64,000 bases of DNA from Rhizophagus clarus. Lineage: Eukaryota > Glomeromycota > Glomeromycetes > Glomerales > Glomeraceae. Every line of letters begins with the position of its first letter. Position 1 is the stretch's first letter. Below, in pieces: positions 11,983 to 23,300 of the stretch. The stretch is taken from the NCBI GenBank assembly GCA_015698045.1, contig BLAL01000004.1:1612001-1676000 (forward strand), written 5' to 3'. Under the pieces are notes generated by a model. The model had not been told where the DNA came from. It made no database searches and saw only the letters and a program-made list of their open reading frames with translations. Made by a program: the position numbers and the translations under genes.

Positions 11983-12235
11983 ATAGTAAACCTCATTAAT
12001 AAATAAATAAAATAAATAAAATTAATTAAAAACGTCAGAAAATCGACATGGTGTGAAAATTTCTTGGTAAAATTTAGCCCATTTATCAGGTGGCGTGATT
12101 ATCATTTCTTTTACTAGTAATACATCGTTTTTTACCAACCGCATATAGCTTAAATTCATGTATCATAATTATTGCTCTTGATTCTTGATCATCATAATAT
12201 ACAAATTTTGTGATAGTTTCGATCGGAAACCGTCC

Positions 12236-12608
12236 GAAATCCCGAAACTCAAAATCCTGACTGTCAAAATCCTGACAGGTACAAAATCCCGACAGGTGCA
12301 AAATCCCGACAGATCATTAATATTTTTAGGTCGGAGTTTCATACTGGATTTTTTATATAAGATAGAAGTTACTTAGGGTTAATTTAGGGTTAGTTTAGGG
12401 TTAGCTTAGGGTAGTCTTAGGGTTAGTTAGGGTTAGGGTTAGGGTTAGGTTAGGAAGGTTCTAGGAAAAAAAACTAAGTGGTTGAATAATTAAAAAATAA
12501 AGCAAATGGTTTAATTTATTAATAAAAAAAATTGTCGGGATTTTGTACCTGTCGGGATTTTGACCTGTCGGGATTTTACACTGTCGGGATTTTGAGTTTC
12601 GGGATTTC
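12236..12608. mobile_element. Foldback/MITE element with CGGGATTTTG arrays and a telomere-like core
   Basis: Both ends consist of about four copies of a 14-17 base word in opposite orientation: CAAAATCC(C/T)GACAGGT on the left (12236-12313) and its complement CTGTCGGGATTTTG on the right (12531-12608). The outermost 20 or so bases (GAAATCCCGAAACTC and complement) match almost exactly. The centre contains TTAGGG repeats. The end style resembles the subterminal CGGGAT arrays of the MULE at 4022-6395, which suggests a related non-autonomous element. No target duplication is clear. Confidence 0.65.
12372..12454 (+). repeat. Interstitial telomere-like TTAGGG tract
   Basis: Degenerate run of TTAGGGTTA-type units that becomes regular TTAGGGTTAGGG near its end (12424-12454). 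Most fungal telomeres are TTAGGG. Both sides are framed by the inverted arrays of the enclosing element. Confidence 0.8.
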
Positions 12609-12636
12609 GTATCATACCCATTTGTAAAACGGCAGA

Positions 12637-14390
12637 TTGTTCATCGCAATGAATTCGATTGACCCCATTATAGAAGATATAAGACAACGAACCTATAAGT
12701 CATGTGATGCTCTCGAATTAGCCACATCATCGTTAATGTCTTTACCACATTTCATGACGGGATCTTTTAATGACTCGATATACAGTAAATTCAACAATTC
12801 GAGGATTTGCAAGACCTTGGATTTGGGCATTTAAGCATTGAACGGTATAATAGTATTCTTTATTGATATACAGTATATAAAAGTACATTTCGATGTCTTT
12901 TAGAATCAGTACGAGGATCAATAAGTGCCGTATCAGAGGATGTTGTATTTCTACAAGGTTTCTCAAATAATGCATTAGCTGGAATTAAGACTGTAATAGA
13001 CAATTCGATTGCTGGAATTAGAAGTACGTTATCAAAAGTTGGTGGATTATTAGACTTGCCAGAAATTCCTACAATAGCTATTCCAGAAACAGATAAATTA
13101 AATAGGATCACCTTCTAACGACCGGTATTGTTAATGATTTAGATACTCTTAATGCTACTATTCCCACCATGGATGAAATTGAAAATAAGTTGACAAATCT
13201 AATTTCAATTCCATTTATAATTCTATGTCAGATTTAAAATTTAATTCGACAATCCTTCCGGTACCTGCAATGAATAATATAAAATTTTGTGAAAATGATT
13301 TAAAACTTAACGTACTTCATCGATGATATTAGCATGGATTGGATTTTCTGTATTATTTGCTCTTTGTGTATTGTTAATTTTTTTTATATTTGGATTTCTC
13401 ATAAAAGATTTATACATAAAATTGATAATGGTTCAAATACTTTTAAAAAAGAAGAATTCGAATAAATAGAAACTTGATTATTGATATTATTAAATTTTCA
13501 GAAAATCCATTTTTACAACGTCAAATAATTAAAACTTCAACTTATTTTAAGAGTCGGGAAAATCAAATACTTTATAGATGGTTTTGGGATTATATATTAT
13601 TTAAACCAGCGATTATATGTTTTATTATTGGATTAGCAGGACTTATTTCAATACTTTATCAAATTGCGATTTTAAACGGAGTTCGACATACCTATAATGA
13701 TGTAATTAATGAAATCATATCTAATTTTGGAAATACTATTATGGACCTTATGAATTCAAATTTTCCAAAGTGAGTATTTTAAAATAACTATTTGTTTAAC
13801 TCCCTTTTTTTTTTTTAACAAAAATAATAAATTTTTAATAATGATTATTATTTATAGCAATACCCTGAACAAAGTAACAAAATCATATTAAATTTAGAGA
13901 ATGATATAAATCAAAATTTATTTGGTTGGGTTAATATTACTACAACAACTCTTAATAATACATTGAATACAGCAGTTGATGAAATTGTTGGATTTGTTAA
14001 TACAACATTTGGTGCAGTTCCGTTTATAAAAGCTGCAATTGAAGGGGTATTAAGTTGTTTAATTCTTGTAAAAATTAAAGGAATTCAAAGTGGATTAAAT
14101 TCATAAAAGATAATACATACCTTGGTTTACCACGCGTTATTGAAAATATATTAATGGTAAATCCTGATAAAATGAATTTAATCATAAGTGAAGCTACGAT
14201 TAGATTTGCAGGTGAACCCGATGAAGGAGATACGGGAGGACAAATTGGTAGATTATTCGATGCTTATGAAGACAGGTTAAAATCCGAACTTCCTCTTTAT
14301 TGGATTTTAATTGCTTGTTGGGCATCGTATTAATTTTTGGACTGATAAGAGTTATGTGGTTTAAAATTCCTGAAAAAGAAAAAAAAAATT
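12637..14390 (+). pseudogene. Relic of PRM1 plasma membrane fusion protein gene
   Basis: PRM1 is a multi-pass plasma membrane protein that assists membrane merger when fungal cells fuse. Recognisable blocks in order: a segment with SCDALELATSSLMSLPHFM (about 12690-12750), a helix GIIVFFIDIYS (12843-12875), SKVGGLLDLPEIPT (about 13035-13070), FCENDLKLN and a helix ILAWIGFSVLFALCVLLIFF (13290-13390), RWFWDYILFKPAIICFIIGL (about 13575-13640), then the C-terminal ectodomain and last helix with NTTFGAVPF, GVLSCLIL, KIKGIQSGL (13920-14100) and a tail to about 14330. At least five breaks occur: in-frame TAA stops near 12832 and 12877, a stop near 13118, and frame changes near 13200, 13860 and 14105. 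One intron with normal signals remains at 13770-13857. The family call rests on block order and helix pattern recognised by eye. It cannot encode a full protein. Confidence 0.65.
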
Positions 14391-15208
14391 AAGATATAAA
14401 AAAAAAAAATTTTTTTTCTATTATTCAAATTATAGTAAAATTATTTCTTATTTAATTAATATACAATATTTTCATTCATCATATGTAAATTAGTCATTTA
14501 TACATTATATAATAAAGATCGATAGCATAATTGATCAATCTTACCTTAAATAAGAAGTAAAGATTCCTTTTATGTATGTGTTTTTTTTGAGAAATCTTCC
14601 AATAAATAAATATCCGTTTGTCTGATCATCGATCATCTTTTGTGCCAGTTTTTTTTCTGTAAAAGAAAACGTAAATTTTTTTATTTAATTACCATATTAT
14701 TAATAACATTATAACGCATTATTTATAGGATTTAATACATTCTTGTTTAATTGTTAACATTAATCCTAACAAACCTGTTTGTTAGACGAAGATTACCGAG
14801 CTGGTACCAGACACACAAGAACCTATGTCAAGGAAATTCAAAGAATCAGTTCCTAGCGACCACATTACGACCTAAAGTTCCGTTCGAAAAAAAATGTTCA
14901 TGCTGATTAAATCTTCTGCTATCGACATTAAGTTGTGATAAAATAAGTCAACACAATAAACTTACCTTTAATACCTAATTTTCATTTTCTACTATGTGGT
15001 TTTCTCTGATTACTTTAACAAATATTAAGCGTTCAATATTTATTTTATTATAAAATTTGGCAATTATATCCAATCTTATTCACAAATGTTTAACTCGTGA
15101 GGAACCCTAACAATTCGTTCGTTTTGTAAATTTTAAGTGTGAGCATTCTAGGAAACAACGATTTGTGAAAAAAAAAAAGACTTGGAATAACATAAAATAT
15201 CGCACTAC
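14391..15208. other. Intergenic, AT-rich
   Basis: No gene recognised. Short coding-looking pieces on the minus strand around 14970-15070 may belong to the relic at 15209-15540. Confidence 0.3.
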
Positions 15209-15540
15209 CTTTTAAATCCAATTTATAAATACTTTCGTACATTTCGGAATCTGCATTTTCATTTTCTGATATTTGAGGAATCCTTTTGGCTAATAAACTT
15301 TTTCATGAGCGAAACTGAGATGACTCGAATACAGCACACCTAAAAAATCATAAAACATAAGTAAGGTTTTCTGGATGCAAAAGATGCAAAATATTTGTTG
15401 CTCACCTCTGTTAATCCATATTTTGTATATTCCAAAGCCAACGTTAGAATATTGTATTTGAAAGCGAGAATTTTTTTAACAAAAGACTGATAATCAACAA
15501 TAGGACCGGAAAACCTCTAAGAGGTTACCGACGCCAATAT
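15209..15540 (-). pseudogene. Possible minus-strand gene relic of unknown family
   Basis: On the minus strand an exon-like stretch at 15406-15540 reads PIVDYQSFVKKILAF and then NILTLALEYTKYGLTE, ending at a GTGAGC donor. After a TTAG acceptor a second stretch at 15209-15339 reads YSSHLSFAHEK and, after a one-base frame change, LAKRIPQISENENADSEMYE, ending at a GTAGTG donor. Composition and splice signals look genic, but frame breaks and the missing start suggest decay. I do not recognise the family. Confidence 0.3.
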
Positions 15541-16009
15541 GGGGTGTGCTAGAAAAAGGGACCAAATTGATGAATGAATAAGCATTGTGATCAATCAACA
15601 ACAATTTGAACATTTGACATAGAACAATAAAAAAATTCAATAGATTGGTCCCACTCACCCTTAGTATCACGTAATATAGGGCCCAAAAAAATTTGTCTTT
15701 GATTTTCATATTATTAAAAATTTATTAAAACCAAATTTATCGGAAAACCTTATTAGAAATTTCCCAGACCCTTTCATTAATAAATTTCCAAAATGTTATT
15801 TATAAATATGGATCTGATGGACTGATGGTACAACGCTACTAAAACGGATAAAATACCTGTTCCTATTAATATTTGCGAAAAAAGGTTAATTAACATACGA
15901 GAACTTTGTGAAAATTACCAATTTTGCTAGGTTTAAAATGCAACATATTGTCACAAACAAAGAAGAAAGGTTTACGCATAATGAAAACGATGTTATATAA
16001 GAACAATTA

Positions 16010-16166
16010 TATGGGAGTTCGTCAGTAGAAAAGTGAAAATTACTTTTTTTTACTAATTTTAAATTTTGTTTACATTACTGAGATCAGTAAGATCAGTAAA
16101 TAGTCCATTTATTTAAATTTTGACCAAAAAAGAGATTTCCCCCTTTTCTACTGACGAGCTCCCATA
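16010..16166. mobile_element. Small TA-flanked MITE (Tc1/mariner-like)
   Basis: About 22-base terminal inverted repeats, TGGGAGTTCGTCAGTAGAAA on the left and its near-complement TTTCTACTGACGAGCTCCCA on the right (one mismatch), with a TA dinucleotide on each side. The 150-base interior has no coding capacity. Size, ends and TA duplication fit Stowaway-like MITEs. Confidence 0.75.
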
Positions 16167-16187
16167 TGTCACTTGCATAGCATAACG

Positions 16188-16310
16188 CCAACTAATACCA
16201 AAATGTTTCAATAATAATTGGAAATATTTGAAAGAGTAAGAGCACAGCGTCATCCTAATACTAAAATGTTTTTGATAATAATGGAATATTGGAGAGAATA
16301 AGGAGAAAAA
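16188..16310. repeat. Diverged tandem duplication, about 62-bp unit
   Basis: Two adjacent copies share the order AATAC(C/T)(A)AAATGTTT, then ATAATAAT-GGAA, then GA(A)AGAGTAAG/GAGAATAAG. Identity is moderate. Nothing else is recognisable between here and 17024. Confidence 0.5.
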
Positions 16311-17024
16311 AAATGTGTGCGGCGTTCGATAAAAACATTCATTCTGAATAATAAAATCAAAATTTATCTTCGAATGAAACCTTCTTCATATTATAAAGTT
16401 ATATTTATTTCAATCAATCATTTAAAGTTATGATATTTAAGTAGATCTATACCATATGTTACGCGTACTGATTGTACTTTTTCCAAATTCGTGGCCAATC
16501 AAAAGTATATCTCGATCTGATATTTGTCGATCTTTACGATATTTTCATTATATACTGTACATCGGTTTTTAATATTTAAAAGCAATATAACTATATAATA
16601 TGACATCATACATCTTTTTTTGTTATTAAAATTTTTTTCCTTTGAATCACTATTATTTACAAATATGGTTTACATTTTCTAAATTAGAATGTAATACAAA
16701 CAAAAACATATATATTTTGTGCCCACTTTTTGAATTTTATTTCATTTCTTATACTAACTTTGTTTAATGTGCCAATAATACTTTGTCAACAGATCTTTTT
16801 AAGCATTAATATGTTTTCTTTGTAATCATTCATATCAATATGGCTTTATGCTTTCTGATACAATACTCTAAACAAATTTGTACTTTTTATAGGAGCTAAC
16901 TTTCATTTATCTCCGAGAAGACTTACAAATGCAAATCTGTTCTTATTGTCTTCAATATAGAATTATGAAAAAAAAAGCATAAAAATGGCAGAAATTCTAG
17001 CTCATTTTTTTCGGCGACGATATA

Positions 17025-17504
17025 ATGAATAATAATAATAATTTTCGTCCTTCGATGCGTTCGTTGGCGATTAAAAAGAAATCGCCAAATGGATACATTA
17101 TTTTTTGTATTAAATACTATCCGTTATTGCGGGAAGAATTCCCGCATTATACTCAACGGCAAATTCGAAGAGTAATGGGGGAAAGGTGGAGAAAACTACC
17201 CGTAGATTTAAAAAACGGGTTTCTCGTGTTCGCGTCCGTAGAAAATCGTATCCGTAATTTTAATCCGGCGATGATGGGTTTCAACACCTTTTATCATAAC
17301 GAACATAACGAACATGAACGTCCAGACGATGAATATCATAACGAATATGAACATTCAGGCGATGAATATTATAATGAACATGAACGTTCAGACGATGAAT
17401 ATCATAACGAACATGAACGTTCAGGCGATGAATATTATAATGAGCATGAATGTTCAGACGATGAATATAAACGTTTATTTGACGAGTGTATTAGGATTCC
17501 GTAA
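17025..17504 (+). CDS. HMG-box protein, MATA-HMG type, with acidic 11-residue repeats
   Basis: Predicted nuclear DNA-binding protein of 159 residues from a single exon. The HMG box spans about residues 8-75: SPNGYIIFCIKYYPLLREEF, then QIRRVMGERWRKLPVDLKN, which fits the first helix, the Gly-Glu-Arg-Trp turn and the Lys-rich third helix of sequence-specific (MATA/SOX-like) boxes. After the box come five tandem copies of an 11-residue unit, (H/Y)NEHERS(D/G)DEY, encoded by a 33-base DNA repeat (about 17298-17470). They make an acidic, Tyr/His-rich tail that could be an activation or interaction region (inferred). The ATG is preceded by an in-frame-free AT leader. Arbuscular mycorrhizal fungi have many such genes; whether this one has a mating role cannot be read from sequence. 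Confidence 0.85.
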   Translation: MNNNNNFRPSMRSLAIKKKSPNGYIIFCIKYYPLLREEFPHYTQRQIRRVMGERWRKLPVDLKNGFLVFASVENRIRNFNPAMMGFNTFYHNEHNEHERPDDEYHNEYEHSGDEYYNEHERSDDEYHNEHERSGDEYYNEHECSDDEYKRLFDECIRIP

Positions 17505-17847
17505 AATTATACCGAATTTTCAAGTTCGAAGAGATTATATTTATTCGATAATTCCGTAAAATTATACTGTGACACGATTTCAAGTTTGAAGAGATTATAT
17601 TTTCTTTTTTTCTATTCGTAACTTTTATATATAAATTCGAAGGAACGTATGATCGTAGAGGAAGAAGCATAACCTTTTTTTAATATTACACGATAGCAAT
17701 AATGTATTAAATTTTTTTTAACTGTTCCGGCCGGGACACAATTAGTTTTTTTATGTTACGTGATGTACGTACGTATATAGTATGCATATAATATTTCGAC
17801 GAATTTTCATGTCTCCATTTATTAATATCACTACTAAGTTTCTACCC
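17505..17847. other. 3' flank of the HMG-box gene
   Basis: The flank begins with a short direct repeat (TTCAAGTTCGAAGAGATTAT at about 17518-17537 and a close copy at about 17578). No gene is seen. Confidence 0.4.
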
Positions 17848-18514
17848 CACGTGATTTCTGTGACGCACCAGCCTCATTTTTTTTTGCGTAACATTTATGT
17901 TTTTAATTCTATTATGAAAAAAAATTTTTTTATTAAATTTTAAACTTATTTTAACGAAAAAAAATTAAAACAACAATTAAGCATTAAACAAAATTTTATG
18001 TTCTTTAAATAAAAAAAAAAAAAAATTTGATTTACATTGAATTTGTCTGCTTGTTTTACTCATAAAATAAGTAAATATCATATAAAAATGCGTATCACCA
18101 AAGTAAATTTTAAAATGTTTAACGCGTTTAATATTATTATAATATTAATATTTAATTATAATTTCACGAATATGTAAACTAACTCAATAAAATAAATATC
18201 CGAGTAGTTTAATACTTTCTATACCTGATATGCAACTTTGATTAGTCTTCAAAGAGTGGTTTTCTTTAACAAAGTCCATAGCTACGTTCTAAATCTTTAG
18301 GAAGATAAAAGCAGTTAATATAGTAGTTAAAAATGTAATAAATAAATTTTATACTTGAGGAATAATTTAAATTCAATAATTTTCAGCTTCTTATAAGCTT
18401 TGTCTAGAAAGAAGAGAGGGAGGGTTGCGAAATCCCTGCTATAAAACGTATAAATCGATGAAGGCTGATGCGCCACAAAAAACATGGGTGAAAAGTGTAA
18501 GTTTCACGTGACTT
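17848..18514. mobile_element. Possible degraded inverted-repeat element
   Basis: CACGTGATTTC and TGTGACGCACCAGCCTCAT at 17848-17877 recur inverted and spread out at 18457-18512 (ATGAAGGCTGATGCGCCACA and TTTCACGTGA). The arms differ in spacing, so it would be an old or rearranged MITE. The interior is AT-rich and non-coding. Confidence 0.35.
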
Positions 18515-20374
18515 CATTAATTCTGGCAAATATTAAAAAAAAAAAGAAACTAACGACAGGTTGAATTTGTCATTCGTCAGTCATTTTTTATTTCGCTGAA
18601 ATTTATTATATTTGCATGCAAAATGTGCCCATCCGCGGATTAATAAAAATATCGCGGACAGTATTAGTTTCTTTTTAATACTGTACTTACGAGGAAACTT
18701 TTTATTTAATTCAGTAAATTATTATAATATCAGCCGCTGCCTAGCCACCAGCTAAGCCATTAACATTCGTGGCTCAGATTGTCAATACTTTAATTGGCTT
18801 TAAAACAAGAATAATTAAACGAACTCGCTTAATAACTGTCATGTGACTTAGGCAAGTTATTTCATTAGAGTGTGCTGACTGTATATATATATTCACAATA
18901 CTTTTATTGATTATGTTGCTACAAGATCGGGAAAAACAAGTGTGTGAAACGACAATGGATGTTTAAAATAAAAATCTACAATATAATCCTCGATTATTCC
19001 AAGTGACTATTGTGATGCGGGTTAATATTTAATAATTATTAGTGTTTGGGTTCGTTTCAAAGAATCTCGTGTGGTGACACAAGGTGCAAGCATACTCTCA
19101 AATGATATTTCCTGATTTAATCGAAAATATCTACGAAATACTTTGATCCTTGGGAGAGATTCTCCGTGAATTGTAATATTAACTAGGCTGAAAATTAAAA
19201 GATTTTTAAAATGGTAATATACAGTACTTGTTTTATGACTGAATGAACCGATAATTTAAGTAATGATCCGTGTGCGCGGGATTGTAATTTTTAGAGTATG
19301 TGTACTATTTAATCTAATTTCCTTATCGGTAAATTAACTAAACTTTTAAGTAGATCATTCAAGAAATTTAGAAACTGTGATCGATATCAATCAAATTTGT
19401 GAACTTCAAAATGTAGTCGAATTTTAACTTGCTTGATTTTATTATTTGAGAATTTTTCTTGATAATTTTAAATTTCAATTAAGATTATCGAGAAATTCTG
19501 CAAATTTTTTTTGATACTACTACTTGTTTTTATCCTTTAACTTCAACTCGTTCACCCAATCAACTTTTTTTCCAAGATGTCGTGCAAAAATTTCTTGAAA
19601 CATTTTATAAAGCGATAATTTCTTCTTAGTTTGAGACCTTAAACTTTCATGTCATGTTTCTCTGCGAAACCTGCTCATTTGAAATTATACTTTACAACCT
19701 ATCCTGCATTAGGCTGTTATCATAACTGTAGGGATTTCCGTTACAATATAAATACAATAAATAAAGTGCAATATACATGTAAGTATTATCCGACACTTCC
19801 GTGCAAAGTATCCTCGCCATTGTATGCATTCATTTATTTGAAGTTCGAACTGATCGTCCACATCCAGGATTTTATGGTATGATCACTTTACATTTTAACA
19901 TATCTTTTTCTTTATTATCATATAATTCAACAAATATATCTTAAATGATAGCTTATGCGAATTTAAACTATTCCAAATAAAAACATTCACACAACATTGT
20001 GTATGTTTTATTTAAATGATCGTCCGAGTTAGATTTTAAACATGATCTGCGTTGCATGCATTACACGGGATTGTTTTGGATCACTGTTACCCGAGTTAGA
20101 CATTATATCAACCACCATTGCTAAGTTTTTTCCCACAGAAACAATTTTATTCTGTTATTTTTCTCGAGTTCAACCCTTCTCAATAAAATCATTTATTACT
20201 CAATACTTTAATAAATTTCTCGCTTATTTTCTCTTTTAAGGAAAATAGTGTAATGTTGGTAAAGAAACAGCGGATTTTTCCAAAAATATTTTCCCTTAAA
20301 ACCTTAAGATAAACTTGTAATTATTTCATTTGTGTATTGGATTTTTTTTTTTTTTTAAACAAAAACTGACCATA
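18515..20374. other. Intergenic region upstream of helicase gene A
   Basis: No recognisable gene. Two short open frames (19649-19882 and 20042-20239, plus strand) have no known similarity and no supporting signals. The word CTTAAAACCT at 20295-20304 recurs upstream of the paralogue at 36220-36229. Confidence 0.4.
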
Positions 20375-23300
20375 ATGGATGAAAGATTTCTAATTGAATT
20401 ATTGGAAGACCTCGCAAGCTCTCAGAATGATGACGGTCAGAAACAAGATATACTATTGGAACGATGTTTCAATGCATCAGTATCGGACATGGATGAATTC
20501 CTTGACGAATTATCGCGTTCTTTTGGTGCCTACCTATCAAATTTACAAACTTTTATTTCTTACCTTTGCAATAAATATTTACGGGCCACTCCAAGCTTCA
20601 ATTTGAAAAGACGAAATACTTCACTCAATAAATTTGTCTCAATGCTAATAATAGACGTTATCATGAAAAACTTACACAATTCTGACATTCCTGGCTTTGG
20701 AGAGCTACTTCATAATTGTATCGAACTCATTTGGACTGATAATAGAGATAATAAGTTGACAACAAAACATGTCTTCAGTGCAATCCTGAATGCAAATGAA
20801 GTCTTTGGAGTCTTGGTAACAGAAATTTATGGTCATCGTTGTCTCAAACGCATATTATTTGACTTCAACATGGTAATTCGTGTCGAGCAAAAAGAGCTGC
20901 TCGAAGCGGTGGACATAGTTGCAACCCTCGTGGAGAAATGTTCTGAGCACAAGGATGTCCCATCTCAGTTATCAGAAGGTTTTATTATATACAAGGCCTG
21001 CACAGCATTATTGAAAACTTTAAAAGATCATCAAGGTTTAAAACAAATCCTACTTGTTAACAGAAAAAACTCTCTGCCACCTTCATTGAATGATATGGTT
21101 AAGCTTGATGAAAAGGAATCTAGGACGCAACATTGGAACAGGAAACGAGCCACCAGTAACATCCAAAATAACTTTACACTTTTATCCATTGAAGATGAAC
21201 AGAATCTTGCACTATTAAATATGTCGAAACCTCAAAAGCCATCAGATTTGCCTCACTTTTTACGTGCTCTTGAACAACGGAAAATAGATTCATTCCAGGT
21301 AAATATTTTTGTTTTATTTAAAAATAATTAATGCTAGAGAACTAGACAAACTTATCCAATCTCATTTAGATATTGATGGAATTCTTACCGTGTACAAGTT
21401 GTCACAAACAAGCTCTTACTTATTTTGCTCCTGAAAAATACTTTTTGGAAGAGGAGTCAGCGTCATCAGATTGTCTTTACCGTCTTCCATTTGAATTTAA
21501 CGAGGATGATAAACTTGGTCCATGGGACATCTTGCTTAGCGAAGACACGATCAAAGACATGCGTCAATTGGAGTCATCACCTGATATAATCAAGGCAGTC
21601 ATGAAGAAACTTGGGCAATTATCATTAGGAGAGTGGGACAAATATGAATTACAACGTACGGTTCAAACTCACAACATCCCCGTTTATGAGATAGAACTTC
21701 CAGATAAAGATGGTTTAAAGATTCTCTGGCAGGTTGATTATGGATTTTCTATTCGTAGTGATTCGTTCACACAGCTAGTTAAAATTTGGGCTGTCACAGC
21801 CAATAAGGAACAAATCCACAAAATATTAGAAAACCTCCTGATAGTTCATCAGGTTTATACTTCAAAGTCTTTGTGTACGGTCAGACAAACAAGTAAAGAT
21901 AATTTAATTTTACCAATGACTTTTGGAGAAGAAGAGACGAGATCTCCTGAAAACGGATTGCATAACTCATTGACGGATGATGATAGACTGCTAGAAGTTC
22001 ATAAGATGCTTATTACAAATAAGTTCGTTCCATTATCAAAGGTAAAGTAGAAGTTATTATCATCGATATGTATGGATTCAGAAAGAATTAATTATTATAG
22101 GATTATTTTTTGTTCGTAGAATTTGTACAAGTCACTTGTCCTGGGCGGGTTTAATTTTACTTTTCAGGTATCCAAGAAAGAATATGAGATAATTAATTGT
22201 CCTGCATCAGCGGTTATTATTGGTCGATCGGGTTAGTGATTAGTCTAGTTCAATCATTGTAACTAGAAATAAATTTAATAATCATTCATTTCTAATACCT
22301 AGGAACTGGAAAGACTACATGTATTGTGTTTAGGCAAATTGCTTCGTATCTAAATAGACAACTCTGTGAAACGCCATCCAATGAAAGAGGGGTTCATAAA
22401 AGACAAATATTTATTACAGTGAGCCACAATCTGCGTGACCGGGTTAAGGAATATTTTAATAAGTTGCGAGATTCTGCAATGCTTGCCGGGAAGAAAATTT
22501 CTATGAAGCAGTTTTATGAATATAGAAGAAAGAAAGAAGAAGAGGAAGCAGATGGCACTGATACAATGATCGAAGAGGGAGACGAGGAAGATGACATTCC
22601 AAACTCATTCCGTGAGCTGGCAGATCACCATTTTCCCTTGTTCATAACCTACGATAAGTTTTCTAAAATGCTTCGGGAAACTTATGGCATAAAGAATCTC
22701 ATTAGACAACGAAAGTTAGATGCAGATAATATTGATACATATGATAAAGAAGAAGGATTCTACCAAAAGTCATCTTTCATTAAAACAACGAATTTTGTTG
22801 ATTACAATGTCTTTCGGAAAAGATATTGGCCTCGTCTTAATTGTAATTTTGATTGCGAGTTAGTTTACGCTGAATTTTCTATTATTAAGGTATATTTGTT
22901 ACATTTTCCTTTCAATTTAATTTTATATATATATATATATATATTTTTTTTCTATCTCGATCTTAAGGGTTCAGATCCCGAAGTAGATTTTTTATCAAGA
23001 GAAGATTACAGAAATATCAGTACCAAAAAATATCCAGTATTCTCATATAACCGGGATCAGATTTATAATTTATTTCAACAATATGAAACCATGAAGACGC
23101 GAAATGGTCATTATGATTCAATAGATCGGTAAGTCTAAGCCTAAATAATATTATAATTCTTTTTTTTTTTCAGCTTAATTTTTATTTGGAATCCTACTTC
23201 GTAGAACATTAGCAATCTTACGTCTTGCCAAAAAAAAAGCGCTTGGTGGTCCACATATTCATGAAGTATATATTGACGAATGTCAAGATAATCAAATTGT

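Noticed and set aside
14780..14880. Possible tRNA-like stretch (GGTACC, CGTTCGA words)
   Set aside because: No acceptor stem pairing, anticodon arm or T-loop at proper spacing.
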